Shown: piece after piece, positions 1 through 8,266 of the stretch
Numbering within the stretch: position 1 is the stretch's first letter
How the letters are laid out: the number at the start of each line of letters is the position of its first letter
Assembly: GCF_014831675.1 (NCBI RefSeq)
Contig: NZ_VJXY01000033.1
Location: forward strand, 1 to 64,000
Origin: Komarekiella delphini-convector SJRDD-AB1
GTDB taxonomy: Bacteria > Cyanobacteriota > Cyanobacteriia > Cyanobacteriales > Nostocaceae
Length of the DNA: 64,000 nucleotides
Direction: 5' to 3'
Program-made: the position numbers and the translations under genes
Notes under the pieces: model-generated
Seen by the model: only the letters and a program-made list of their open reading frames with translations
Databases searched by the model: none
What the model was told of the DNA's origin: nothing

Positions 1-91
1 CGATGTATAGGCGGTTGTTGGTGCTGGTGATCCACTCACAGAATTTGTCCCATACGTTGGCGCTAGAGCGCTGTTGTAAGGTTGCTGTCAT
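1..91 (-). CDS. psbA: Photosystem II D1 protein, N-terminal 30 codons (partial)
   Basis: The reverse strand from the ATG at 91 reads [17 protein letters not shown], followed by [13 protein letters not shown]. This is the conserved start of the D1 reaction-centre protein of photosystem II. The gene continues beyond the left edge of the window, so only the cytoplasmic N-terminus before the first membrane helix is present. D1 binds the manganese cluster and primary cofactors in the thylakoid membrane. The identification rests on near-complete identity to the well-known cyanobacterial D1 N-terminus. Which psbA copy or isoform this is cannot be told from 30 residues. Confidence 0.95.
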   Translation of the reverse strand, partial: MTATLQQRSSANVWDKFCEWITSTNNRLYI

Positions 92-546
92 GGTTTTATA
101 AGTGCGTTTGTTGATGAATGAATTAGGCTTTGTTTTCGCCTGTGAGAATAATATACACTGCTTTACAAAAGTTAATCAAGCTTTTAATGTTTTGTAAAGC
201 TGATGCAAGAGATTAGTTTTACTTATAAGTTGGGAAAATGCGATACCTTCTCCACGAGACCGGAGGCGTAGCTTGCTTCCCCGTAGAGCTACGGTGAACT
301 ACGCTAACGCAGGTACAGTAGCCCCCACGCAGGTAGAGCCAAATTGAAATCAAAGTCGGCAAATTGTGAGATATTCTAGTATGTGATCGCGAAACTCACT
401 ACTATTCGCCCTAAATCTACAGTTGGCACAATTAACTTGCTAACTACGTCAAATTTCCTGCTGTGCTAAGTCTGTTGCATTTCTAATGCAACCGATGCTC
501 AGGAAATGAACGATTAACCAATTCACCAATCTTTAAATAAGTTTAA
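92..546. other. Intergenic region upstream of psbA and the GHL10 gene
   Basis: No gene is seen. The left part holds the psbA leader and promoter. Positions 245-336 are a GC-rich REP-like patch with the CGTAGAG and CTACGG type palindromes that recur elsewhere in this window. The right part is AT-rich and should hold the promoter of the rightward gene. Confidence 0.5.
150..179 (-). promoter_or_regulatory. Probable psbA promoter with flanking inverted repeat
   Basis: On the reverse strand a TTGATT (174-179) is followed after 18 bases by TATATT (150-155), giving a sigma70-type promoter about 60 bases upstream of the psbA ATG. A perfect 10-bp inverted repeat (CTTTACAAAA at 161-170 and its complement at 190-199) surrounds the -35 box and could be a regulator site. 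The promoter match is seen in the sequence. The regulator is unknown. Confidence 0.5.
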
Positions 547-1749
547 ATGCCTGTAGATTATATGGCGAGAAGATTCCATCACAAGACACTACTCAAGTGT
601 TTTTTCCCGCTCCTGATTTTGATATCGTTTGTCATAGTATTGCTAGTTGATAATTTTACCCCTGCGATCGCGCAGTTACCCCGTCAGGAAATTCGCGGGG
701 TGTGGATGACCAACAATGATTTTGACACCCTCAAACATCGGGATAAAGTGCAGGATGCCGTCAAGCAACTGCGGCAGCTAAATTTCAATACTATTTATCC
801 CGTAGTATGGAATTCTGGTTATGTGATGTATCCCAGTGCTGTGGCACAACGTACAGGTATTCAACCATTTGTTTTGCGAGGTGCAGATGGACATGATATT
901 CTTGCAGACTTGATTGCCCAAGCCCATCGTCAGGGGTTACTCGTAATTCCTTGGTTTGAGTTTGGTTTCATGGCTCCCCCAACATCAGAATTAGCCTTAA
1001 ATCATCCAGATTGGTTCACGCAAAAGCGAGATGGTAGCCAAACTTCAATTAGCGCTGCGGGTGAAGTGATGTGGCTCAATCCTTTCCATCCAGAAGTACA
1101 GCAGTTTATCAGCAATCTCGTGCTAGAAATCGTCAGCCAATATGATGCCGATGGTATTCAGTTTGACGATCACATGAGTTTGCCCTACGAATTTGGCTAC
1201 GATAAATACACGGTTGACTTATACACCCAAGAAACCAAAAATAATCCCCCTACAAATCCTCAAGACCAAGCATGGATGCGCTGGCGAGCAGATAAAATCA
1301 CGGCGTTTATGGTAAAACTCAATCAAGCTGTCAAAGCTGTAAAACCCCAAGCAATCTTCTCCGTTTCTCCCAATTACTACGACTTTGCTTATAAATTTCA
1401 ACTGCAAGACTGGCTTGCTTGGATGCGGCTCAATATTGTAGACGAGCTAATTGTGCAAATTTATCGTCCCAATCTGCAAAGTTTTATCGCTAAAATGTCT
1501 CGCCCGGAAATTCAAGAAGCTCAGCAAATGATTCCAACTGGAGTTGGCATTATGACAGGGTTACAAAATAATCGAGTTCCAATGCAACAAATTAAGTCCC
1601 AAGTGCGGGCAGCCCAAGAACGTGGTTTGGGCGTGGCCTTCTTCTACTACAAAAGCCTTTGGGATGATGCCCCAGAACCTTTACCTGCTCGTCAGGCTGC
1701 ATTTCAAAGCTTCTTCCCTGCTCCCGCGTTCCGTTCTGCAATGGAATAA
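547..1749 (+). CDS. Exported family 10-like glycosyl hydrolase (GHL10, DUF187)
   Basis: A 400-residue protein with a basic N-terminus, a hydrophobic stretch at about 15-34 and an AIA-type signal peptidase site near residue 42. It is therefore probably exported or membrane-anchored. From residue 48 it shows the GHL10/DUF187 start (EIRGVWMTNND), and later GIQFDDHM and the conserved aromatic-rich segments of this TIM-barrel family. Members are related to glycoside hydrolases and in bacteria are linked to cell-wall or exopolysaccharide processing, but the substrate is not established. ATG at 562 (MARRF) is an alternative start that keeps the signal peptide intact. The gene is monocistronic and converges on the ankyrin gene. 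Confidence 0.85.
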   Translation: MPVDYMARRFHHKTLLKCFFPLLILISFVIVLLVDNFTPAIAQLPRQEIRGVWMTNNDFDTLKHRDKVQDAVKQLRQLNFNTIYPVVWNSGYVMYPSAVAQRTGIQPFVLRGADGHDILADLIAQAHRQGLLVIPWFEFGFMAPPTSELALNHPDWFTQKRDGSQTSISAAGEVMWLNPFHPEVQQFISNLVLEIVSQYDADGIQFDDHMSLPYEFGYDKYTVDLYTQETKNNPPTNPQDQAWMRWRADKITAFMVKLNQAVKAVKPQAIFSVSPNYYDFAYKFQLQDWLAWMRLNIVDELIVQIYRPNLQSFIAKMSRPEIQEAQQMIPTGVGIMTGLQNNRVPMQQIKSQVRAAQERGLGVAFFYYKSLWDDAPEPLPARQAAFQSFFPAPAFRSAME

Positions 1750-1778
1750 CCTTTCGACATAGGTGCGTAGACGAGAGG

Positions 1779-3062
1779 CTATTCCTGTGCCCCAGCTTTT
1801 TGCAGACTCCGTACTACATTCCTATATCCATTAAATTCGGCAATCATCAAAGCAGTATAACCACCTCGGTTTTTCAAATTCACACCTGCCCCAGCTTGGA
1901 GTAATATCTGCACAGCCTCACTATAACCAGCTGAGGCTGCCCACATCAGCGCTGTTGCTCCCGCTGAGTCTTGAAAATTCACATCTGCACTCTTTATCAG
2001 GAGTAACTTTATTACTTCTATGTAGTTACCTGTCGCTGCTTTGATCAAAGCAGTTTTGCCATCATCTCCTGGAGTGTTAGGGTTAGCGCCATACTCTAGC
2101 AACACCTTTACTGTTTTGGTGTCACCCTGCGATACCGCCAGTGTTAAAGGCATCTCACCGAGGTTTTTTTCATGAATATTACCTCCAGAACGCAGCAGTG
2201 CCTCAACAATTTGGCTGTGTCCCTGTAACGCTGCTACAAGCAGTGGTGTATCACCCAGGTGGTTTCTAATTTGCACATCTGCACCCCGGTTAAGTAACGC
2301 TTGCACCACATCAACGTAGCCTTCCACAACGGCAATGTGTAGGGCAGTTTCACCGTCTTGGTCTTGGAGATTAATCTCGGCATTTCGATCTAGTAAAGCA
2401 TTTGCGATCGCACTATGTCCCGCAGCGGCAGCGGCAAACAACGCAGTTCCACCACTGGAGTTTCTCATATTCACGTCGGCCCCTGCCTCTAGCAGTGCTT
2501 GCACAACCTCTAAATGTCCCAAGTCTGCTGCTACCATCAAGGGCGTCTCACCCTCTTCATCTGGGATATTAACGTCCGCACCAGTTTGAAGGATTGCTTG
2601 GACAATTTCTATGTTTCCCTGCTTAACTGCTAGTTTCAAAGCAGTATCATCATCTTTATCTGCGATATTCACTTGAGCACCAGCAGCCAATAATACTCTC
2701 ACCACATCGACATAACCTTTGAGTACTGCTGCCATCAAAGCCGTGCTCCCATCTTCATTTGTAGCATTCACATCAGCTCCTCTAGATACTAAAAGCTGCA
2801 CAATGTCAAGCTGATTAGCACTAGTTGCCAACATCAAAGCAGTTAAACCATAGAGTTTTCTAGACAAGTTAATATTTGCCCCAGCGTCCAGCAGCGATCG
2901 CACAATTTCGGTGTAGCCTAAATTGGCAGCAAACATTAATGCTGTAGTACCATTGCGATCACACGCATCTACCTTAGTACCAGCAGCTAGTAATCCACAC
3001 AGCCGTTTGATATCACCGCTTTTAGCAGCTATTAGCAGTAAAGTCTCGTTGTTTTCAGTCAT
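1779..3062 (-). CDS. Ankyrin-repeat protein
   Basis: A 427-residue protein made almost entirely of about thirteen 33-residue ankyrin repeats with the pattern GxTALMxAAxxGxxxIVxxLLxxGADVN. There is no signal peptide, membrane segment or catalytic domain. Ankyrin stacks are protein-binding scaffolds, and the partner is not visible from the context because both neighbours are unrelated and on the opposite strand. Repeats are well preserved and the frame is intact, so this is probably a functional cytosolic adaptor. Tandem repeats of this kind expand and contract easily, so repeat number may differ between strains. Confidence 0.92.
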   Translation of the reverse strand: MTENNETLLLIAAKSGDIKRLCGLLAAGTKVDACDRNGTTALMFAANLGYTEIVRSLLDAGANINLSRKLYGLTALMLATSANQLDIVQLLVSRGADVNATNEDGSTALMAAVLKGYVDVVRVLLAAGAQVNIADKDDDTALKLAVKQGNIEIVQAILQTGADVNIPDEEGETPLMVAADLGHLEVVQALLEAGADVNMRNSSGGTALFAAAAAGHSAIANALLDRNAEINLQDQDGETALHIAVVEGYVDVVQALLNRGADVQIRNHLGDTPLLVAALQGHSQIVEALLRSGGNIHEKNLGEMPLTLAVSQGDTKTVKVLLEYGANPNTPGDDGKTALIKAATGNYIEVIKLLLIKSADVNFQDSAGATALMWAASAGYSEAVQILLQAGAGVNLKNRGGYTALMIAEFNGYRNVVRSLQKAGAQE

Positions 3063-3311
3063 GAATGAGATCCCGCACAGGCGAGTTTTGTTCGTCTACC
3101 CTCAAAATTTAGTCTGAGATTGTTTATCCACTTTTGCAAGAGGGTGGATGGGAAAGAGGAGGGGGAGCCAGGGAAGTGAGGGGAGTGGGAAAAGTAGAGA
3201 AAGCAAAATCTTCCTCATTTTCCTTATTCTGTTTTACTCTGTGCAACTTTAAACACAGACAATAGAGTTATGCTAATTTTTATGAAGATTTAATACTTGG
3301 GCGAGGACACG

Positions 3312-3782
3312 ATGAGTTTGGAACTTTCTCCATCGGTTAAATATGGACTGAACTTCTTTCACCCAGTGATGATGTGGGCGCTGTTGGCACTCTCAATTTA
3401 TGCTGCCTACTTGGGGCTGCAAGTACAGCGTACCAGAAATGCTCAGGGTGAAGAAAAAAAAGAACTGATCAAAGGTAGATATAACGTTAGACACTACCAA
3501 ATGGGATCTATACTCTTAGCTTTGATGGTGGCGGGTGCGATCGGTGGTATGGCTGTCACCTACATCAATAATGGTAAGTTGTTTGTGGGGCCTCACCTGC
3601 TAGCAGGGCTAGGTATGACAGGTATGATTGCATTTTCTGCTTCCCTATCTCCTTACATGCAAAAAGGGGCAAATTGGGCACGCGCAACTCATATTCTGCT
3701 GAATTTTGCACTTTTAGGGCTTTTCGTTTGGCAGGCTATCTCTGGTGTGCAAATTGTTCAAAAAATTCTCACTCAGGCCTAG
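3312..3782 (+). CDS. DUF4079 family membrane protein
   Basis: The protein has four predicted membrane segments (HPVMMWALLALSIYAAYLGL near residue 16, then about 60-80, 90-108 and 124-145). This matches cyanobacterial and plastid DUF4079 proteins in length and in the NVRHYQ and GPHLLAG segments. Function is not established for the family; it has the look of a small cytochrome b561-like four-helix protein with conserved His residues. I chose ATG 3312 because GAGG lies 7 bases before it. An upstream TTG at 3297 would add five residues only. Confidence 0.8.
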   Translation: MSLELSPSVKYGLNFFHPVMMWALLALSIYAAYLGLQVQRTRNAQGEEKKELIKGRYNVRHYQMGSILLALMVAGAIGGMAVTYINNGKLFVGPHLLAGLGMTGMIAFSASLSPYMQKGANWARATHILLNFALLGLFVWQAISGVQIVQKILTQA

Positions 3783-3788
3783 TAAGTA

Positions 3789-3840
3789 GTCAAGAGTCCA
3801 AGTTGAGAGTTTTTTTGACTCTTGACTCTTGACTCTTGAC
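3789..3840. repeat. Heptanucleotide STRR and hairpin between convergent genes
   Basis: GTCAAGAGTC (3789-3798) is inverted relative to GACTCTTGAC (3817-3826), and the GACTCTT unit then continues in tandem to about 3840. A T-run lies inside the loop. The array sits exactly between the convergent DUF4079 and DUF1997 genes and may double as a bidirectional transcription stop. It is a typical short tandemly repeated repetitive sequence of filamentous cyanobacteria. Confidence 0.7.
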
Positions 3841-3847
3841 CATTAAC

Positions 3848-4519
3848 TCACCGCTTTTTTTTAGAATTAACAGGAAAGGGTATTCCCAAAAATTGATGAA
3901 AATCTTCTTGAACTTTACGAGTTAAGCGGCGGGAGACTTGGCGGACTATTTGGTTAAGTAAGCGATCGCCTGTAGATTGAATTAAAGATTTGGGTAATCG
4001 TTGAATAAACCTGGGAAAGTGAAGATCAACTACTAAATCCAATTCCCATTCAACTCGTGTAAGACTATCACTGGTGTAAACATCATCTTCTATCAACTGT
4101 AGCGCTGCCCGGTAGTCTACGTCATAGCCAGGAGGTTGGTAATTAGGAATGGGGATTGTACGGATGCGGTAAATACCTTCCTCTGGAGGTAATAATTCCA
4201 AACCAATTTTTGGCTCAACTTCATAACCAAAAGAAGCAAAACGACCAATTACTAAAGCGTAGCCATTTTCTCCCAGTGGTTGCACCTTCATAGGTTCAGC
4301 GCAGCGCGAAAACCATGAGGCATGAGCATTAAGATACTCCGCAACTTTATGTGCTGGAGCAGGCATTTCCATAAAGTCTTGATAACGACCGTAAAATTTT
4401 GTTAGCGTCGCTACATTTGCTTCTGTTGATGCATTCTCAACTTCTGCTTGGCTTGATACCACAGGTAAAACTGCTTTTGTTATTTCTAAGGATTGATATT
4501 CGCCGTTTGTCGAAAGCAT
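3848..4519 (-). CDS. DUF1997 family protein
   Basis: A 223-residue soluble protein with the DUF1997 (PF09366) pattern: an early FYGRYQDFMEMPAP segment, a central lipid-binding-like beta region (GYALVIGRFASFGYEVEPKI), and a C-terminal amphipathic stretch ending in a Lys/Arg-rich tail. The family is common in cyanobacteria and chloroplasts and is predicted to adopt a START-like fold. No reaction is known. No signal peptide is seen. The gene is single and convergent with the DUF4079 gene. Confidence 0.8.
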   Translation of the reverse strand: MLSTNGEYQSLEITKAVLPVVSSQAEVENASTEANVATLTKFYGRYQDFMEMPAPAHKVAEYLNAHASWFSRCAEPMKVQPLGENGYALVIGRFASFGYEVEPKIGLELLPPEEGIYRIRTIPIPNYQPPGYDVDYRAALQLIEDDVYTSDSLTRVEWELDLVVDLHFPRFIQRLPKSLIQSTGDRLLNQIVRQVSRRLTRKVQEDFHQFLGIPFPVNSKKKR

Positions 4520-4698
4520 AAATGCAGTACTGTATATTTTGGCGTTCGTCTATATTAATAATTCCCAGCTTACTTGGATCGTTTCGCACTAATATCCCAT
4601 TTTGACGGAAACCTCAATAATCTGCCATCTACTCCATAGAATTACTAAAATTAAAGAACTGAACAAGCACACATTAGTTTCCCAGGATAGCGTTGATC

Positions 4699-5358
4699 AT
4701 GAAAGCATTTGTAGCAGGAGCAACAGGTGAAACAGGTCGCCGGATTGTGCAACAGCTAGTAACGCGCAATATTCCCGTCCGAGCTTTGGTAAGGGATACG
4801 GACAAAGCTAGGGGTATTCTGCCTCCAGAGACAGAATTGGTGATAGGTGACGTGTTACAACCAGAAAGTTTGACTGCTGCCTTGGGAGACAGTACAGTCC
4901 TGCTGTGTGCTACTGGCGCACAACCTAGCTTTGACCCCACTGGCCCCTACAAGGTGGATTTTGAAGGTACTAAAAATTTAGTAGATGCTGCTAAGGCAAA
5001 AGGAATTGAGCATTTTGTGTTTGTTTCTTCTTTGTGTACTTCCCAGTTGTTTCATCCACTGAACTTGTTTTGGCTGATTTTGGTGTGGAAAAAGCAAGCT
5101 GAGGAGTACATCCAGAAGAGTGGTCTTACCTATACTATTGTGCGACCTGGTGGGTTGAAGAATGAAGATAACTCCAACCCCATTGTGATGCAGAGTGCTG
5201 ACACATTGTTCGACGGTAGTATTCCCAGAGAAAAAGTCGCTCAAGTTTGTGTTGAAGCCCTATTTGAACCAGCCGCAGGTAATAAAATTATTGAGGTTGT
5301 TGCTAAACCAGAGGCTACCTTTAAGAGCTTTGGGGAGCTATTTGCTAACGTCGCCTGA
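4699..5358 (+). CDS. Atypical short-chain dehydrogenase, NAD(P)-binding (Ycf39/Tic62-like)
   Basis: The Rossmann nucleotide-binding motif GATGETG is at residues 7-13, followed by the atypical SDR pattern FVFVSSL, a WKKQAEEYI segment and YTIVRPGGL. These mark the extended/atypical SDR group that includes plant Tic62 and cyanobacterial Ycf39-like proteins. The classical Tyr-x3-Lys catalytic pair is not evident, so the protein may bind NADPH without being a simple dehydrogenase. The ATG at 4699 has AGGA 11 bases upstream. A TTG at 4693 is also possible. It is not obviously in an operon. Confidence 0.85.
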   Translation: MKAFVAGATGETGRRIVQQLVTRNIPVRALVRDTDKARGILPPETELVIGDVLQPESLTAALGDSTVLLCATGAQPSFDPTGPYKVDFEGTKNLVDAAKAKGIEHFVFVSSLCTSQLFHPLNLFWLILVWKKQAEEYIQKSGLTYTIVRPGGLKNEDNSNPIVMQSADTLFDGSIPREKVAQVCVEALFEPAAGNKIIEVVAKPEATFKSFGELFANVA

Positions 5359-5741
5359 TGAAATAGTGCTGTTAGCGATAGCGGGGCGTTTAGCTGCTAC
5401 TAAGTTAAAAGTTGCCCTTTCAAGGTGTAGTGTATTTTTGTTGATGTGCTTTGTCTTGAAAAGTGACGCTCGTTTCTCTCTACGAGACGCTGCGCTATCG
5501 CTAACGCTTCTCTACGAGAGTGAATCTCTTTATACCCAACCACCTTGGGTGATTTTAATTTTAAGCCTTTGCGATCGCTAAAACTAAAACGCAGAAATTT
5601 GTTGATTAGTGTTGAAAGTTTAGTAGGTTTTGCGATCGCCAGCTTAATCGGTTTTGATGGCGAGCCAGCTATGATCAAGAAATCTTGCCCAATCCAAGTC
5701 TCAAGATGGGTTGTAGGTTGATTTCAATATAGGTGTATTTT
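5359..5741. other. Intergenic region with REP-like palindrome
   Basis: No convincing gene is seen. Positions 5475-5522 hold a REP-like patch (CTCTACGAGACGC, then TCTCTACGAGAG) of the same family as those near 14.3, 22.0, 31.1, 58.4 and 61.4 kb. Two GCGATCGC octamers lie at about 5572 and 5632. Open frames crossing the end of the SDR gene are overlaps without coding character. Confidence 0.5.
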
Positions 5742-6491
5742 ATGACACTGGAAATAGATCTAAATTTGCCTGAAGAAGTTTGGCAACGTTTGCAAACAGC
5801 GAAAGAAATTGTCGACCAAAGCGTTAACTCTATAACTAACTCAGCACAGCAAGTTGGGGAATCTTTAAAGGAAACTGCAACCACAACGAGCGACAAAGCA
5901 ATTAATACAGTTACAGCTAGCTTAGAACAAAGTTGGCAAACAGCTGAGCAAATTAAGAGTACAACATCGGGAGCAGTTACAACTGCGATTGCTTCGTCTG
6001 CGAGTGATTGGCTAACACAACATCCTGGATTTTTTAAGTTAGTTCAAATATTGGCTTGGGCAGCTAATCACCCAATTATTAGTTTAGTAATCCTCCTAAT
6101 CGGGCTGTCTTTACTTGGGAGCATCATCAAGGCAATTGTACGTTTGATTGAAACAGCTAGCTGGTCAATACTCCAAGTACCATTAAAATTAATTCAGGCA
6201 TTTATTAAAATTAGCTTTCTCTCTCTAAAGAAAGTTGGCAACTTTGCTATTCAAACAATTACAGATAATAAAAAAACTGATAATTTACAGGCTTTGCTAC
6301 CTGTAAATTATCTAACAATTTATCAAGATAAACAGCAACGCTTAGCAGAAATCTCTAGTCGCTTAGAGGCTATTCAAAAAGAACAAAATGAGCTTTTACA
6401 AGAAGCAGCAGACTTGATTGGTTCAGATGTGATTGATGTAAAAGTTCCAGAAATTAAACCGCTAAAAACCTTTGAATCACATCTTGGCTGA
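5742..6491 (+). CDS. Conserved-looking membrane protein of unknown function
   Basis: A 249-residue protein starting at ATG 5742; a GTG at 5733 would add three residues. The N-terminal 80 residues are an amphipathic, Thr/Ser-rich helical stretch resembling apolipoprotein-type repeats. A strong membrane segment follows at about 110-130 (IISLVILLIGLSLLGSIIKAIV), then amphipathic helices, then a C-terminal coiled coil (QRLAEISSRLEAIQKEQNELLQ, here split for length). I do not recognise a named family. Its last 38 bases overlap the end of urtE on the other strand, so the two genes are tail to tail. Confidence 0.75.
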   Translation: MTLEIDLNLPEEVWQRLQTAKEIVDQSVNSITNSAQQVGESLKETATTTSDKAINTVTASLEQSWQTAEQIKSTTSGAVTTAIASSASDWLTQHPGFFKLVQILAWAANHPIISLVILLIGLSLLGSIIKAIVRLIETASWSILQVPLKLIQAFIKISFLSLKKVGNFAIQTITDNKKTDNLQALLPVNYLTIYQDKQQRLAEISSRLEAIQKEQNELLQEAADLIGSDVIDVKVPEIKPLKTFESHLG

Positions 6492-7152
6492 GTTCATCAG
6501 TTGAACCAGAGGCGACAATACCACCTTTTTGCATAGCGTAATAGTAATCAGCCTGACGGACAAAGTGCAAGTGTTGCTCTACCAATAGGACAGAAATACC
6601 TGTGGTTTCCACGATGCGACGCACTGCGGCTTCAATTTCTAGGATAATTGAGGGTTGAATACCTTCGGTAGGTTCATCCAATACGAGTAATTGGGGTTTT
6701 CCCATTAAAGCACGTGCGATCGCTAATTGTTGCTGCTGTCCGCCACTCAAATCACCACCCATCCGCGAAAGCATCGTTTTGAGTACAGGAAATAAGCTAA
6801 AAACTTCCTCTGGAATTTCTACTTTTTTTACTTGCTTCCTTCTAGCTTCTAAACCCAGCAGCAAATTTTCTTTTACAGTTAATCTGGGGATAATTTCTCG
6901 CCCTTGGGGAACATAACCAATTCCCAACTTTGCCCTTTTATCTGGAGATTTAGAGTTGATTAATTCTCCAGCAAAGTTAATTGTACCACTACGAGGTTTG
7001 AGTAAGCCTATAATTGTTTTGAGCATGGTTGTTTTACCTACACCATTTCGTCCAATTAAACACACCATTTGCCCAGATGGTACGTTCAAATCTACGTTGC
7101 GGAGAATATGGCTTTCACCGTAGTAAACGTTTAGGTTGGAGATTTTTAGCAT
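6454..7152 (-). CDS. urtE: Urea ABC transporter ATP-binding protein UrtE
   Basis: A 232-residue ABC ATPase of the branched-chain amino acid/urea group (LivF-like). Walker A GRNGVGKT starts at residue 34, the signature LSGGQQQQLAIARAL follows, and Walker B LLVLDEPTEGIQP lies just after it. With UrtD it energises uptake of urea through UrtB/UrtC at the inner membrane. In other cyanobacteria urtE follows urtD directly. Here it is about 1.1 kb away, beyond a hemJ fragment and an opposite-strand Uma2 gene, so it must rely on its own promoter or on long read-through. Confidence 0.93.
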   Translation of the reverse strand: MLKISNLNVYYGESHILRNVDLNVPSGQMVCLIGRNGVGKTTMLKTIIGLLKPRSGTINFAGELINSKSPDKRAKLGIGYVPQGREIIPRLTVKENLLLGLEARRKQVKKVEIPEEVFSLFPVLKTMLSRMGGDLSGGQQQQLAIARALMGKPQLLVLDEPTEGIQPSIILEIEAAVRRIVETTGISVLLVEQHLHFVRQADYYYAMQKGGIVASGSTDELSQDVIQRFLAV

Positions 7153-7215
7153 TGTAAGTCCTATATAAATAATACGGAAATCTCACGCAGGGTAAGCTTC
7201 AACCGGGTTGTTGGA

Positions 7216-7383
7216 CTAGTGGCTGTGCATACGGCTATACTCTCTCTTCAAAGCACTCCTTACAGGCTCTTGGCGTTCTTCCGCTTCAATGTGATACATG
7301 AAGAGACGTGGCAAATAAAACAAGCCAGCGAACCAAGCTACAAATCCAAGAATGTGGAATGACTTGAACCAAAGATATGCCAT
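7216..7383 (-). pseudogene. hemJ: Truncated hemJ (protoporphyrinogen oxidase HemJ), N-terminal fragment
   Basis: From ATG at 7383 the reverse strand reads MAYLWFKSFHILGFVAWF, then AGLFYLPRLFMYHIEAE, and ends at a TAG (7216-7218) after 55 codons. This is the first transmembrane helix and the following loop of HemJ (UPF0093), which is normally about 190 residues. The segment LKREYSRMHSH replaces the family's LKxQYxxMEKRLY. The rest of the gene is not found between here and urtE. It is most simply a deletion remnant left by the rearrangement that separated urtE from urtD. A functional small protein is much less likely. Confidence 0.75.
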
Positions 7384-7639
7384 AAATCTTTCAATACCTT
7401 TGAGATGAGCTACCTTCTATGCTACAGATAATACGTTACAACCTCAAACTAACCACCCACACTACCGGATTTTTAATTCTTAATATAGTACTGTTACAAT
7501 AGTTGAAAAGTTTCTGCACTATAGTCACCTAATACCCAAGCCAGAATACCTGTAAGCTATACTGACTCCACATCATGTATTGGATTAGAATGGCAAGAAT
7601 ATTCAGTGGTAGTTTGTGTAGGGTAAGAAAGCAAAGCTA

Positions 7640-8248
7640 ATGACCCAAACGACGAAAACTCAAAAACTGCTGACCTTTGAGGAGTATCTTACCTATGATA
7701 ATGGTACAGACACGCGCTATGAGTTGGTGGATGGAGAACTAGTCGAGATGCCACCAGAAAGTCAGGAAAATAGCAACCTGGCAAGATTTTTATTCGTTGA
7801 ACTACTAAAACATTTCCCCTTTTATTTAGTTGCTCACAAGGATACAGAAATTGAGGTGGCTGGGCGACGGGCGAGATGTCGTTTACCTGATTTAATGGTT
7901 CACACAGAAGAATCTTATGCTGCCCTTATCGGTGCTACTCGTGCCACCCTCACCCGTGATATGCCACCGCCTGCGCTAGTGATTGAAATTGTTTCTCCAG
8001 GAACAGCAAACCGTGCTCGTGATTATCGCTACAAGCGGACGGAGTATGCTGCTAGGGAAATATTGGAGTATTGGATTGTTGACGCACAGATGCGACAAAT
8101 TACGATTTGCCAGTGGGTGGAGGGACAATATGAGGATAAGGTATTTATAGGTACGGCTTGCATGAAATCAGTGGTAATTGCTGATTGGGGGCTAACAGTA
8201 GAGCAGGTGTTTAACAGCGCAAACCGACCAGAATTAGCAAGCGAATAG
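7640..8248 (+). CDS. Uma2 family putative restriction endonuclease-fold protein (DUF820)
   Basis: A 202-residue protein with the Uma2/DUF820 hallmarks: TFEEYLTYDNGTDTRYELVDGELVEMPP at the start (given here only as a position guide, residues 12-40), a PDLMV motif, VIEIVSPGT and YRYKRTEYAAREILEYWIVD in pieces. The Asp, Glu and Lys of these motifs fit the PD-(D/E)xK nuclease fold. The family is hugely expanded in cyanobacteria and its biology is unclear; some copies may be mobile or selfish. Here it lies on the opposite strand inside the urt cluster, which suggests insertion. Confidence 0.88.
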   Translation: MTQTTKTQKLLTFEEYLTYDNGTDTRYELVDGELVEMPPESQENSNLARFLFVELLKHFPFYLVAHKDTEIEVAGRRARCRLPDLMVHTEESYAALIGATRATLTRDMPPPALVIEIVSPGTANRARDYRYKRTEYAAREILEYWIVDAQMRQITICQWVEGQYEDKVFIGTACMKSVVIADWGLTVEQVFNSANRPELASE

Positions 8249-8266
8249 AAAGTGTGGTCGCGTTTT

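Noticed and set aside
5195-5581. 128-codon frame overlapping the end of the SDR gene
   Set aside because: It is out of frame with a well-supported gene for half its length and runs through a REP-like palindrome.
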